The notes: generated from the letters alone by a model not told the origin. A stretch of 64,000 nucleotides of DNA from Halobacteriovorax sp. GB3 (GCF_028649655.1 NZ_JAQSLN010000004.1:310001-374000); one strand, 5' to 3'. Positions 9,401 through 18,657 are shown, counted from the first letter of the stretch. Program-made: numbers and translations.

Positions 9401-10479
9401 CCTATGTTGGTGCTTATGCCGTAGGTGCTGCTGGAAACTACACGACAGACCACTTAGGTTCTGCTGTTATCGTAGACCCAAAGACAGCATTCTGCTCATT
9501 CAACTACAAAACAGAGAGTAGTCCTTGGTATCCAGACTGTGACACTGGTCAATATGGTCAAGTAGGATTCACATGGGCAAAATTTAGCTTCCGCTGTATG
9601 AACGCGGGATCAGAAACAAGCGAAACAGATGCTATTAGCTGTTACCAAGCCTACGGCGCTTGCTCTAATACGTCTTATGATAACTACGATGAATGTGTTA
9701 ATAACGCCGCTACTTGGACGACTTCAGCAACACATAATGATCCATCAATCACAACTGGATACTCAGCAGCGGTAGCAACTCAGGTTGCTAACGACGAAAT
9801 GCCAGCGATTGATACATCTTCTCTCTCAGGTAACGTTGATGGTTGTTACATTAAAGAAGTCGCAACAGAAGATCCTGCAGATTGCGGTGGAAAACTTTCG
9901 GCCTGCGTATCAGGAGCTCTAAGAGGTGTTGTTTCTTCCGACCAGATCGATGATGCAAATCAATTTGGAATACTCCATATTTTATCAAATGGAACACCAA
10001 TTAATAGTAACTATGGAAACCCATTTGATAACCACACAGAGTATAGAAAGAATACGACAATGTATTTAGCAAACTTTTATGGAGCGGCTTCATCATCAAC
10101 TGCTGCTTGTTTAGACAGTGCAAACCCTTATAAAATCAATCAGACCGTATACACATCTCCAAATGGTGATGCAAATGCTACTCACATGTTTGCCGGTACG
10201 CGCTCAATTTATAAGTACAGTTGTAAAAATGGTGCTGGTGATGATCTAGGAGTTATCAATCTCTTTGTAAGAGATTGGGACGTCGATTTTAAAGTCTCTG
10301 ATGGTGTCGATGAAGTTTTCCCTACGAGAATGGATTCGGCAACTGGACTAGATGATATTTTAGATATTGATTCAGGAGGATTGATCACAGGTAACTTCTG
10401 TGCAACACCTCCATCAGCTGGAAATATTAACAATACGACTGCACCGTTTAATAGTCTTTTTCCAGAGACTTCTGAATAG
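6418..10479 (+). CDS. Very large lipoprotein with putative Ig-like (He_PIG) repeats
   Basis: A 1353-residue surface or periplasmic lipoprotein. I chose the ATG at 6418, not the TTG at 6379, because it gives a clean lipoprotein signal with lipobox LFQGC (Cys20). Several segments follow the putative-Ig pattern (LPxGLxLDxxxGxISGTPT): around SPGLPPGLSLDSQSGAISGT, an earlier copy with FNTKTGEISGSAN and a later one with LPTGITVDQDQKKFTGSS. Between them lie beta-rich stretches with a recurring VKLSDPASF/LQVNNASIF-like motif. Two Cys-rich inserts occur, one near residues 500-545 and a larger one in the last 450 residues. Function is unknown; adhesion or an outer-surface structural role is a guess from the architecture. 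The coding end overlaps a bidirectional terminator. Confidence 0.85.
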   Translation: MKTINGIISTLFLVLLFQGCMPDSLTKFKEDPVTKQEEGATDDGPDLTNCDQGIDPVCTPPIGITYPLSTLNLNIYEDMASQLQDDNDGLNLSDGFNPSLIGGVDKIENYLSYSISPDLFTNTGLGFNTKTGEISGSANKYSAQQVYTITLKHSSYSSPVATYSMTIGTGTEITDLQIGDNVGTNYQLSVTNTSAFYYDPVTPSNSDILVSNKGSFSRITDIDPASATVNVSLTNSRIVKPGEYLDNSKDPSNNPIYVTAKAEVREAVILLETGTLYSFFPTIFSSTGVDPNSTPNEGPAISFHISPGLPPGLSLDSQSGAISGTPTSNTVAQTYTYSAFHSGIEKTTTTTFKLKVGNLNSSNSFTYNNPVNGKLLVKLSDPASFISDASSKTFTSIASNNGLVGQIDYLNGQDAYVTVTTSGPTFTANEPVDNRTAYVAQKTTTLYSYTIYETGQDFTFSPTLDSTLSNLDDEQKVTYTVSPNLPGLATGVKFLTKARCIDTSITSSATCSSGTWVDNLCARALSQVSCTGGSLQWYPGGTITGASEIDLIPTEFTITATGNDGTSISTNLSLAIGDSPKNLTTNRNTLLQVNNASIFGEGDYVTSRDNAAIGIVMASDTVNNLLEVKIIKGRFTPGVDIDNHKAFGNAATFVTNSTDAIVQYNAKFALSNTTNFSSTKGSNDIYIDATNRGVINKIVSSNVYVSIVEGDFLEGSTVLCAAGCSATISSVSANNLRFSFSISPSASVGDDFNSTNTKIAQINEIAGAVAIASPKEGVFQVADSVDFANYYVGPADGTVSTIETTPTFYTNRGEDEEIRIYMDSTNYSDTKIDFKPTLPTGITVDQDQKKFTGSSSTFVSKTSYTIYAYNQYGYTTHTFDWKVNDHVTLKSTTSAFTYNLHKAGFGHGNSPCRILRDELDSTNPKEIDCYLDAGEQELYSKGLETQITFGNDMCQFIEELPYFYYSYQPGATQPTNTVAVINEGESDCYNGTNTTYVGAYAVGAAGNYTTDHLGSAVIVDPKTAFCSFNYKTESSPWYPDCDTGQYGQVGFTWAKFSFRCMNAGSETSETDAISCYQAYGACSNTSYDNYDECVNNAATWTTSATHNDPSITTGYSAAVATQVANDEMPAIDTSSLSGNVDGCYIKEVATEDPADCGGKLSACVSGALRGVVSSDQIDDANQFGILHILSNGTPINSNYGNPFDNHTEYRKNTTMYLANFYGAASSSTAACLDSANPYKINQTVYTSPNGDANATHMFAGTRSIYKYSCKNGAGDDLGVINLFVRDWDVDFKVSDGVDEVFPTRMDSATGLDDILDIDSGGLITGNFCATPPSAGNINNTTAPFNSLFPETSE

Positions 10480-10500
10480 GAGTCCCTGGAAAAGCTTTTT
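10456..10500. terminator. Bidirectional terminator between lipoprotein gene and rimO
   Basis: Imperfect inverted repeat TTTTTCCAGAGACT (10457-10470) and AGTCCCTGGAAAAG (10481-10494), with a 10-base loop and T-runs on both sides. It can serve both convergent genes, and the stop of the lipoprotein gene lies in the loop. Confidence 0.8.
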
Positions 10501-11890
10501 ATTTCTTAGAAATAATTGTACCAACTAAATCAAAATCAAGAACTTCAGTGACCTCAACTTCAACGAGGTCACCCTCTTGAAGATCAAATCCATTCATATC
10601 ATTGATAATTACATTACCATCAATATCAGGTGCTTGCCCAAAATGGCGTCCTTGAATGAGAAGTTCAGTTTCAGGATGCTCTCCTTCAATAAGAACATCA
10701 ATTTTCTTACCAAGAAACTCTTGATTAAGCTCTCTAGCAATCTCTCTCTGCGCTTCATACAGACGATCAAAGCGCTCTTCGATCACTTCTTGTGGAACCT
10801 TATCTTTCAATCTAAATGCCGGTGTCCCCTCTTCATCTGAATAACGGAAAATACCTAAGTGATTGAATCTCGCCTTTTTGATCCCTTCAAGAAGTAGTTC
10901 AAAGTCTTCATCAGATTCACCAGGGAACCCAACGATAATAGAAGTTCGAAGAACAATTCCAGGAATACGCTCACGAAGTTTAGAGATTCTCTCGTGAATT
11001 TTTTCTCCTGTAATTTTACGATTCATTCTCTTTAAAACATGGTCAGAGAAATGCTGAACTGGCATATCAAGGTACTTACACACTTTTTGTGATGTAGCCA
11101 TTTTTTCGATAACTGTATCCGTTAACTCATCAGGATAAAAATAAAATAATCTAATCCAATCAACGCCATCGACACTCTCAAGGCCACCAAGAAGTTCGAA
11201 AAGATTATTCTCATCAGAAAGATCGACACCGTAGTCCGATAGATCTTGGGAGATTAGATTGAGTTCTCTTACTCCATTTTCTGAAAGTTTTTTCGCCTCT
11301 TCTACAAGAGACTCAACTGTTCTTGATCTCAATCTTCCTCGAAGTGTTGGAATGATACAAAATGTACAATTTCTATTACAACCTTCAGAGATTTTTAACC
11401 AAGCCGTATAAAATGGAGATGTATTTAATCTCGGATCAAATTCAGTGTGAATAAATTTTGGGATTTCAACAAAAGACTTCTTTTCAAGCTTTCCGTCTTC
11501 TAGTGCTTTTAAAAGAGGTACAATTTTATTGTATTCTCCTGTTCCGATAAACATATCAACTTCAGGGAGATTCTCTTCAAGTTGATCAGAATATCTTTGG
11601 GCCATACAACCAGAAACGACAAGGGCCTTACATCTTCCTTCCTCTTCATTTTTAAAGTCAGCAAGTTCAAGAATCGTATCGATACTCTCTTTCTTTGAAG
11701 CTTCAATAAATGAACAAGTATTAACAATGATAACTTCAGCATTATCTGGCTCAGGAACAATTGAAAATCCATCTAGACCCATATAACCGAGCATGACTTG
11801 TGAATCGACAAGGTTCTTTGAACAACCAAGTGAAGAAAAGAATACAGTTTTATCTAAAAACTTTTTATCTTGAGTACTTACGTCTGACAT
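10499..11890 (-). CDS. rimO: Ribosomal protein S12 methylthiotransferase RimO
   Basis: Radical-SAM enzyme that adds a methylthio group to an aspartate of ribosomal protein S12. The 463 residues show the UPF0004 domain with cluster cysteines 23, 59 and 95 (SLGCSKN, VNTCSF, VSGCMAQR), the radical-SAM motif GCNRNCTFC (Cys171, 175, 178), the RimO-specific LRGRLRSR and LISQDLSDYG, and a C-terminal TRAM domain. The RimO-type sequence after the CxxxCxxC motif separates it from MiaB. It stands alone on the minus strand, convergent with the lipoprotein gene and sharing its terminator. Confidence 0.95.
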   Translation of the reverse strand: MSDVSTQDKKFLDKTVFFSSLGCSKNLVDSQVMLGYMGLDGFSIVPEPDNAEVIIVNTCSFIEASKKESIDTILELADFKNEEEGRCKALVVSGCMAQRYSDQLEENLPEVDMFIGTGEYNKIVPLLKALEDGKLEKKSFVEIPKFIHTEFDPRLNTSPFYTAWLKISEGCNRNCTFCIIPTLRGRLRSRTVESLVEEAKKLSENGVRELNLISQDLSDYGVDLSDENNLFELLGGLESVDGVDWIRLFYFYPDELTDTVIEKMATSQKVCKYLDMPVQHFSDHVLKRMNRKITGEKIHERISKLRERIPGIVLRTSIIVGFPGESDEDFELLLEGIKKARFNHLGIFRYSDEEGTPAFRLKDKVPQEVIEERFDRLYEAQREIARELNQEFLGKKIDVLIEGEHPETELLIQGRHFGQAPDIDGNVIINDMNGFDLQEGDLVEVEVTEVLDFDLVGTIISKK

Positions 11891-12076
11891 GAAATCCTCT
11901 TAATTATTTTAAATTGTGCGTCATTTCTACCGCACATCCGAATTAAATTCAAAAGAGTATGAAGAATTTATGCAATACCCGACCTTTATGATCCGTTAAA
12001 AATCAAAAGGTTACGACGTAGGACCAGTTTTATGTTAAACTATCAAACGTGGATGGCACGATAATTAGGAGGATTT

Positions 12077-14116
12077 GTGCATAAATCGATATATTTTATT
12101 TTAGCCCTTTTGGTCTCATGTTCGCATCATGGCCTCGAGGTCCCTCCCTCTAAAGATCGCATTCTCTCTCTTTGGAAAGAGCCTAATGTAGACCTTAAAG
12201 AATTAAATGAAAATGAAAAAGCTGCTCTTGTTCTAAAGAAGGCCAAGAAAGATAATTATCAAAACTGCTTTGATCTCATTTCACTTTCTAAGAGAAATGA
12301 CTTTCCTCTTTCAAAGTTAGCGACGCTTAAATCAATAGAAAATTGTGATCTGCCAGAAGAAAAGCTTGTTCAAATTTGGCAACAAGAGGACGAGATTCCA
12401 AATTGGTTGAAAAAGAGATTTAATGAAGTCTCCCTTGAACTAGCTAACAAGCATTCTCTTGTCGATTATCAGGCTAAGTTTTCTTTGAAAGTTATTAAAG
12501 ACAAAAGACTTCAAAAAGAACGTGAAGAAGTTCTGCTTGCTGCGATCTCATCAGCTAAAAGAGCAAAAAATATTGAAGCACTCAATGACTTAACAGAAAA
12601 GCTTTACGATGTTGCTCCAAGATATAACAAAGTCATTACTAAAGAGAATATTTATTCCGTTGCCAGAGACTTTGAGCGTAATCGCTCTTTCAAGAAAGCG
12701 AGAAATCTCTACACTAAAATTATCCGCTACAGAAACTATACGATAGATGAAAAAGTGAAGGCATGGAATAGACTTCGTCTTTCACATAAAATCGAAAGAG
12801 ATAAGAAAACATATCTTAAAGAAACGGCAAGAATGGTGAGTTTCCTTAAGAAGTACTACCGTAAAAACAGAAACTCAAAAGTTCATCACTACCTCGTAGA
12901 TAGTATCATTACTTTATCTCGAGCTCAGTGGACTGAGCATATGCGCTCTAAGGCCGAAAGAACTCTAAAAGATCTCAATAAGAGATACAACCCAGACAAC
13001 AAAGAACTGGCAAAGTCTTATTGGCTACTAGGCTCTATGAGACTGGAAGCTAAGGACTTCAAGAAATCACGCTACTTCTATGAAAAGGCCTTCGAACTCG
13101 ATCCTAAATCAGAAAATATAGCTTGGTCACTTGGGTGGAATCTCTATACTGATAAAAATTTTAATGAAGCTAAAAAACTATTTTCTCGTTATGTCGAAGA
13201 AAATCCTGATACTCAACGCTTCAGATTCTGGCTCGCGAAAACTCATCTTCACCTTAAAGAAAATGATGAGGCAGAAGACTTATTTAAAGAAATCATCTCA
13301 ATCGACCCAATGGAGTACTACTCTTTTCTCTCACATCTTGAGTTGAATAAAGAGATTGATCCAATTGATAGCTTTGATGAAATTACAGCTCTTGAAGATA
13401 CAACATTTGAATGGCTCTACTCACTTGGCGAAATTGATATTGCAAAGGACTATCTCAAATCAATGAGAAGAGTATGGAAGGGAGAAAAAAGAATTGCTTC
13501 ACTTCCTCTCTATGAACGAGTTGGATATTATGATGCAATGATTTCTCAGGTCTATTCTATTCCATCAGAAGATAGAAAAGACTTACTTTTAGAGAATCCA
13601 ACTTTTGCTTTCCCTAAGCCTTTCAAGCAGGAAGTTGAAAAAGCTTCTAAGAAATTTAATGTCGCACCAGAACTTATCTATGCTATTTCAAGACAAGAGT
13701 CTGGATTCAATCAACATGCAAGAAGCTGGGCCGATGCTTTTGGCGTCATGCAATTAATCCCTGAAAAAGCAAAGGTTCTTGGTCAACGTTACAAGATTCC
13801 ATATAAAGACCACTATGATCTCTTTACACCTAAAACAAATGTTTTGTTAGGAGCATCACTTTTAGGTGAGCTACAAAAGAGATTCAATGGAAAGTTTCCT
13901 CTCTACGTCGCCAGCTATAATGCCAGTGGGCAAGCCGTTAAAAGATGGTACGATGAAAGATTTGATGGAGATTTCATAGAGTTTATCGAAATGATTCCTT
14001 ATGCCGAGACAAGAAAATATGTAAAACTCGTTTTAAGAAATTTCTTTATCTATAAAAAAATGAATGCTGAAGATGATATTGTATTTAACAGAAGCTTTTT
14101 CACCTCAGAATCTTGA
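12077..14116 (+). CDS. Soluble lytic murein transglycosylase (Slt70-like lipoprotein)
   Basis: Peptidoglycan-cleaving lytic transglycosylase of the GH23/SLT family. The start is GTG at 12077, decided by a strong AGGAGG at 12067-12072. The protein starts with a lipoprotein signal (ILALLVSC, Cys15), so it is a lipid-anchored variant rather than a soluble one. A long superhelical TPR-like region (about 60-500) precedes the catalytic domain, which has the catalytic Glu541 in SRQESGFN, then AFGVMQLIPEKA and YNASGQAVKRW. In predatory bacteria such enzymes often serve prey-wall remodelling, but a housekeeping role is equally possible. It ends in a strong hairpin terminator. Confidence 0.92.
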   Translation: MHKSIYFILALLVSCSHHGLEVPPSKDRILSLWKEPNVDLKELNENEKAALVLKKAKKDNYQNCFDLISLSKRNDFPLSKLATLKSIENCDLPEEKLVQIWQQEDEIPNWLKKRFNEVSLELANKHSLVDYQAKFSLKVIKDKRLQKEREEVLLAAISSAKRAKNIEALNDLTEKLYDVAPRYNKVITKENIYSVARDFERNRSFKKARNLYTKIIRYRNYTIDEKVKAWNRLRLSHKIERDKKTYLKETARMVSFLKKYYRKNRNSKVHHYLVDSIITLSRAQWTEHMRSKAERTLKDLNKRYNPDNKELAKSYWLLGSMRLEAKDFKKSRYFYEKAFELDPKSENIAWSLGWNLYTDKNFNEAKKLFSRYVEENPDTQRFRFWLAKTHLHLKENDEAEDLFKEIISIDPMEYYSFLSHLELNKEIDPIDSFDEITALEDTTFEWLYSLGEIDIAKDYLKSMRRVWKGEKRIASLPLYERVGYYDAMISQVYSIPSEDRKDLLLENPTFAFPKPFKQEVEKASKKFNVAPELIYAISRQESGFNQHARSWADAFGVMQLIPEKAKVLGQRYKIPYKDHYDLFTPKTNVLLGASLLGELQKRFNGKFPLYVASYNASGQAVKRWYDERFDGDFIEFIEMIPYAETRKYVKLVLRNFFIYKKMNAEDDIVFNRSFFTSES

Positions 14117-14130
14117 GGTGAAAAGCTTTT
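14092..14130. terminator. Bidirectional terminator, slt/lolA
   Basis: Hairpin with arms AGCTTTTTCACCTCA and TGAGGTGAAAAGCTTTT, loop GAATCT, flanked by T-runs on both strands. It overlaps the slt stop codon and lies just beyond the lolA stop, so it can serve both convergent genes. Confidence 0.85.
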
Positions 14131-14134
14131 ATAA

Positions 14135-14749
14135 TTAGCGATGAATCTGTTTAGTATTTTTTGGAATTTTGAAATTAAAGACATCTGATGATAATCCGAC
14201 ATTTTCTTTAATACCACCGAATTGAAAGCTAACAACTTTTCCTCTTGAATAAGAAAGATCAATTTTCTGAATATGAGAAAACTCTTTCTTCTCTTTAAAT
14301 GTAATTTCAGCCGTAGCAATATCTAATTTCGAAGAGAAATCCTTAGAGAACGTTAAGTGTGCTTTCTCTCCATCAATTTTAACATTATAAAACTCATTCG
14401 ACTTCAGCCCATTCTTCAAGACATCAAAGAGAAGGTGTAAAGGGTTGGCCTTAGCTGTTTGAATAGTCACTTGTCCCTGCTCTTTTTCTGTATAAGCAGG
14501 AGTATAATACCAAGTCGTTTTATTATTACTTACGTAAGTTAATTTATTATCTTTAGATGTAACATCAAAACGAATATGCCCAGGAAATTTATATTGAACT
14601 TTTCCTTCAATAATTTTTGGTGCAGCTCTTCTAGAACGTCTTTTTCTTTTTGAGATATTTTCTTGTTTAAAATTTGCTTCGAAGCTCTTTGGCATGAATG
14701 CCAGAACATCAAAACTCAATAAAAATGTAGCAATAATTAATTTAGTCAT
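14135..14749 (-). CDS. lolA: LolA-like outer-membrane lipoprotein carrier
   Basis: Periplasmic chaperone that carries lipoproteins from LolCDE to the outer membrane. I chose the ATG at 14749, giving 204 residues with a signal peptide (MTKLIIATFLLSFDVLA). An upstream in-frame start at 14809 would place about 20 residues over a terminator hairpin. The body has the LolA plan: an early FEANFKQE, GKVQYKFPGHIRFDV (compare the LolA pattern G-xL-xRPGxFRW), WYYTPAYTEKEQ, and a later FxFGGIKEN. A basic patch, KRKRRSRR, sits near the mature N-terminus and is unusual. The ribosome-binding site lies inside the loop of the smc terminator-like hairpin, described separately. Confidence 0.8.
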   Translation of the reverse strand: MTKLIIATFLLSFDVLAFMPKSFEANFKQENISKRKRRSRRAAPKIIEGKVQYKFPGHIRFDVTSKDNKLTYVSNNKTTWYYTPAYTEKEQGQVTIQTAKANPLHLLFDVLKNGLKSNEFYNVKIDGEKAHLTFSKDFSSKLDIATAEITFKEKKEFSHIQKIDLSYSRGKVVSFQFGGIKENVGLSSDVFNFKIPKNTKQIHR

Positions 14750-14780
14750 AAAAAAGGGGCCTCCAAAAATAGACCCCTTT
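14750..14780 (-). terminator. Terminator-like hairpin that contains the lolA ribosome-binding site
   Basis: Read on the minus strand: arm AAAGGGG, a 14-base loop containing GGAGG, arm CCCC, then six T bases and immediately the lolA ATG. The shape is that of an intrinsic terminator for smc, yet GGAGG (14764-14760) is placed 10 bases before the lolA start, a workable spacing. It may act as an attenuator or RBS switch. Confidence 0.7.
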
Positions 14781-14814
14781 AGTATAGACAAAATTTTAAT
14801 AGCAAGCAAAGTGC

Positions 14815-17800
14815 TTAGTGAAGCTGTACAGAAACTGCCTTAGAAACACCTGGCTCTTGCATTGTTACCCCATAAAGAGTGTCGTTCAGCTCCATTGTCT
14901 TCTTATTGTGCGTAATAAGAATAAACTGAGAATCAGAACTCATCTCTCTAAGTAGTTCATTGAATCGACCAACGTTAGCATCATCAAGAGGAGCGTCAAC
15001 CTCATCAAGAAGACAGAACGGAGATGGCTTAACAAGAAAGATAGAGAAAATAAGAGAAACTGCAGTCATGGCCTTCTCACCACCTGACATTAAGTTAATG
15101 TTCTGCATTTTCTTTCCAGGAGGCTGAGCAATAATCTCAACACCACATTCAATTGAATCAAGGTCTCCTGTAACTTTAAGAGTCGCACTACCTCCTCCAA
15201 AAATAATTGGAAATACTTTTTGGAAACGAGTGTTAACTTCTTCATAAGCAATTTTAAATCTTACTTTAGATTTTTCATCAATATGATTAATTGCATTTTG
15301 AAGATCTTCAAGAGATTGACGTAACTCTCCTTCTTGAACTTTTAGGAATTCATTTCTCGCCTTCTGACGATCATAATCTTCAATAGCTTGCCAGTTAATC
15401 TCACCTAGGCGGCCATATTCCATTTTATATTGCTTAAGCTTGTGACCACAGTCTTTAAGATCTTGGCCATAGCGACGAGAGAATTCGTAATCTTCTCTTT
15501 CGATTTCTTTTGTACCTGTTTCAGTTTCAATGAAATACATCGTTGAAACATCTTTAAGTTCTTCGAAATCACTTTCTTCATACTCAAGAAATTTTCCAAG
15601 AGCATAACGTAGATCAACTCTATACTTTTCAAAGATATTTCTTGTGATCTCTTCTTCTTCGTTAACAAATTGAGTAAAACGAAGTTCAAGTTCATTAACA
15701 AGCTTATCATTTTGATTGATTTTCTTACCAAGTTCTTTCGCTTCATCTTCTCTCTCTTGCATAGCAAGGAGTAGTTCAGAGAATTGATCTTTAAGTACAC
15801 TAAGAACTTCATCTTTATCAGAGAGGACTTCTGCTGTGTCTTGGTTCTGCGCTTCGAGAGTGTCGAGCTCATTTGAGATATTTTCAATTTCTTCTTTATA
15901 TTGCTCAATCAAATTAAGATTAGACTCAATTCTTGTCTGTTGCTTCTCAACCTGAGCCTCAATATCTTCAATTTGATTCGTTATTCCATTTACTCTTTCT
16001 TCATAAGACTTAGCATCGAGTTTTCTTTGCATAAGTTCTTCTTTCTGCTCTTCGTATACAGATCTTTGGTCTGTTAGTTCAGATTGAAGTTCTTCTAATC
16101 GTGAAGAAAGGTCTTCGATCTCTTCTTCAAGAGATGAAACATTATTTGCAAGAGACTCTTCACTCTCTAAGAGCTCAAGTCTCGACTTAGAAATTTCTTG
16201 TTTTCTATTTTTAAGAATATCAAGTCTTGTATTCCCAGACTCCATTCCCGCTAGTTTTGATTCTAGGGCAGATTTCTTAGCAGCAAAATCAGCTCTCGCA
16301 TCAGAAAGAGATGAGCGTAGAAGATCAAAGTCATTTTTCTTATCTTCTAAGAGCTCAGATTTAGTCTCAGTCTTCTCTTCAAGTTCAGATAGTTCTTTAG
16401 AAAGAACAACCATCTTCTCTTCAAGTTCTTGAATAAGGTTATTTCTAGCAATAACCCCTTGCCCTTCATCATTAGAGCTTTTAAGACTTAATACTTTTCC
16501 ATTACCAACATTCTTAATAGTCTTCGTACCATCGAATGTTGAAATGGCCTTATAGTTAAGGTCAAAATTAAGTGATTCAAATTTACCTTCATCGAGTTCA
16601 TCAACGAGATAGTATCCTTCAAAAAATGGAACAAGTCTCGACTTGAATTGCTCAGGAAGATCAATCAAATCAGAAAGTGCTCTTACATTTTCACCAAAGG
16701 CTAATTGCAGGCGAGCTTTCGACTCGTCTGATGCAAGATCAGCACTCTTATTTCCAATTAGAAAATCAACGGCTTTCTCAGGGTTAACAGCATACCACTT
16801 ATTAAAATCAGTAAGGTCATCAGAACTTGTTACGACAGTATCAAGAAAGTCACTTAGAAGTGCTTGTACCGCTTTCGTGTACTGGTCTTCACAATTAATA
16901 AGTGTTCCTAAAAGAGCAAATGATTCAGAATCAGTAGATCCAAGAAAATCACTCGCGCCTTCTTTCGCACCTTCAAGAGAAGCATTGATTTCTTTAAGAG
17001 AATTGAGACGAGATTCAGTCGTAATAACTTCTTTTGATTTGTCCTTTAATTCTCTTTCAAGAACTTTTACTTCACTTGAAAGAAGATCAAGTTCCGCTTT
17101 AGACGTCTCATCTTTTTCTGTTAATTCAGCGACAAGAGTTTCTGCTTCATTTACAGCATCTCTTTCATTTTGAATTTCCGTTGAAACACCTGAATATTGT
17201 TTTTCAAGAGCTTCAATTTCAACAGAGATGTCTTCTAAACTTGTACTGTATTCTTCTAGCTTAGAATTATTTTGAAAAACTGTCTGAGAAAGTTTCTGTA
17301 AACTATCTTTTTTCTCTTCGTGCTCTTCTTTAATTTCATTGTAACTTGTCGTCTTAAGTTCTAACTCTTCTTTAAGAGTTTCAACTCTTTGCTCAACATC
17401 AGAAAAATCAAATTCTTCAGCATTCTTCTCTTCAATTTCTCTTAGAGTTTCTTGAAGTGTCGATACTTTTTGTTTTCTTTCATTCTGCTCTTCTTGAAGC
17501 TCTTCTAGCTCGCGCTCACGCATTTCGATTTGCTTCTCTTTATCAGTAAGAGTTGAACAAAGACCGTTAAGCCTCTCTTCATCTTTAGCAAGCTTATTTG
17601 AAATTTCGTTTCTTTCACGAGAAAGAGTCTCAATTTTTTCAGTCTGCTCTTCTTTTTGAAATCTCTCTTCTTCAAGAGATACCTCGAGCATATCTTTCTT
17701 AGTAGACCAAGTTTCAATCTCGGCCTTCTTTTCAACAAGAGTGGATCTCCCTTCACGGAAGTCTTTCATAATATCAAAAACTTTATGAGCGTTAACAACT

Positions 17801-18498
17801 AGCTCATTTCTTCTGATCTTATCTTTTAAAGATCTCGCTCTCTCGGCCTTCTCAGCCTGCTTTTCAAGAGATTTAAGATTCTTCTCAATTTCAATTTGAA
17901 GGTCATTCAATCTAGAAAGGTTTGATTCCGTTTGCTCAATCTTTTTGAGTGATTCTTTCTTACGAATTTTAAATTTAGTAATTCCAGCAACTTCTTCAAT
18001 CATCGTACGACGTTCTTCAGGCTTTTGCTGAACAAGTCGGTTGATCTCACCTTGAGCAATAATTGAATAAGATTTCGCACCAGCACCAGTGTCCATGAAA
18101 ACTTCTTGAATATCACGAAGTCTCGCAGGAATATTATTGATACGATACTCTGTTTCACCGTTACGATAGAGTTTACGAGTTAAAACAATCTCAGTTGGAG
18201 AACTAACTTTGTTTCCAATGTGAATATGTTTACCGTCGTCATTTTCTAGAACAAGTGAAGCCTCTGCAAATGCGCCTGGCTTATATTTAGATGATCCAGC
18301 AAAAATAAGGTCCTTCATAGATTTCCCACGAAGGTGTTTTGCCGATTGCTCACCCATTACCCAAAAGAGGGCGTCAACAATATTTGATTTTCCACAACCG
18401 TTCGGGCCAACAATCCCCGTAATTCCATCATCGAAATTAATAACAGTTCTGTCTTTGAAGGATTTAAACCCCTGAATGATAAGTCTCTTAAGCTTCAC
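14815..18498 (-). CDS. smc: Chromosome segregation protein SMC
   Basis: Core ATPase of bacterial condensin. The 1227 residues show the full SMC plan: N-terminal Walker A GPNGCGKSN (about 32-40) after LKRLIIQGFKSFKD, a long coiled coil (about 165-500), the hinge (about 510-640, with LLGTLINCEDQYTKAVQALL), a second coiled coil, and the C-terminal head with signature NLMSGGEKAMTAV and Walker B CLLDEVDAPLDD. No ScpA or ScpB gene is in the window. The gene ends 35 bases before the hairpin that precedes lolA. Confidence 0.97.
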   Translation of the reverse strand: MKLKRLIIQGFKSFKDRTVINFDDGITGIVGPNGCGKSNIVDALFWVMGEQSAKHLRGKSMKDLIFAGSSKYKPGAFAEASLVLENDDGKHIHIGNKVSSPTEIVLTRKLYRNGETEYRINNIPARLRDIQEVFMDTGAGAKSYSIIAQGEINRLVQQKPEERRTMIEEVAGITKFKIRKKESLKKIEQTESNLSRLNDLQIEIEKNLKSLEKQAEKAERARSLKDKIRRNELVVNAHKVFDIMKDFREGRSTLVEKKAEIETWSTKKDMLEVSLEEERFQKEEQTEKIETLSRERNEISNKLAKDEERLNGLCSTLTDKEKQIEMRERELEELQEEQNERKQKVSTLQETLREIEEKNAEEFDFSDVEQRVETLKEELELKTTSYNEIKEEHEEKKDSLQKLSQTVFQNNSKLEEYSTSLEDISVEIEALEKQYSGVSTEIQNERDAVNEAETLVAELTEKDETSKAELDLLSSEVKVLERELKDKSKEVITTESRLNSLKEINASLEGAKEGASDFLGSTDSESFALLGTLINCEDQYTKAVQALLSDFLDTVVTSSDDLTDFNKWYAVNPEKAVDFLIGNKSADLASDESKARLQLAFGENVRALSDLIDLPEQFKSRLVPFFEGYYLVDELDEGKFESLNFDLNYKAISTFDGTKTIKNVGNGKVLSLKSSNDEGQGVIARNNLIQELEEKMVVLSKELSELEEKTETKSELLEDKKNDFDLLRSSLSDARADFAAKKSALESKLAGMESGNTRLDILKNRKQEISKSRLELLESEESLANNVSSLEEEIEDLSSRLEELQSELTDQRSVYEEQKEELMQRKLDAKSYEERVNGITNQIEDIEAQVEKQQTRIESNLNLIEQYKEEIENISNELDTLEAQNQDTAEVLSDKDEVLSVLKDQFSELLLAMQEREDEAKELGKKINQNDKLVNELELRFTQFVNEEEEITRNIFEKYRVDLRYALGKFLEYEESDFEELKDVSTMYFIETETGTKEIEREDYEFSRRYGQDLKDCGHKLKQYKMEYGRLGEINWQAIEDYDRQKARNEFLKVQEGELRQSLEDLQNAINHIDEKSKVRFKIAYEEVNTRFQKVFPIIFGGGSATLKVTGDLDSIECGVEIIAQPPGKKMQNINLMSGGEKAMTAVSLIFSIFLVKPSPFCLLDEVDAPLDDANVGRFNELLREMSSDSQFILITHNKKTMELNDTLYGVTMQEPGVSKAVSVQLH

Positions 18499-18657
18499 AA
18501 GCGTTCCTCTGCTTTGTGTTAGATTTCGTGTGTAGGTCGAAAAAAATTACCATTTATTGGCCGATTCGTACACGACTTTTTCGCCAAGAGTAAGACGTTG
18601 AAAGGTTCTAAACCCCTCTACTCATCAATTCAAAGCCCTTTTTACTAGCTCAACTAG
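18499..18657. other. Intergenic region upstream of smc
   Basis: This stretch lies before the smc start and must hold its promoter, but I see no convincing -35/-10 pair, RNA gene or coding potential in it. All six frames are short and interrupted. Confidence 0.4.

Noticed and set aside
15405-17756. Reverse-strand and out-of-frame open frames within smc
   Set aside because: They mirror the coiled-coil coding sequence of smc and have no start signals of their own.
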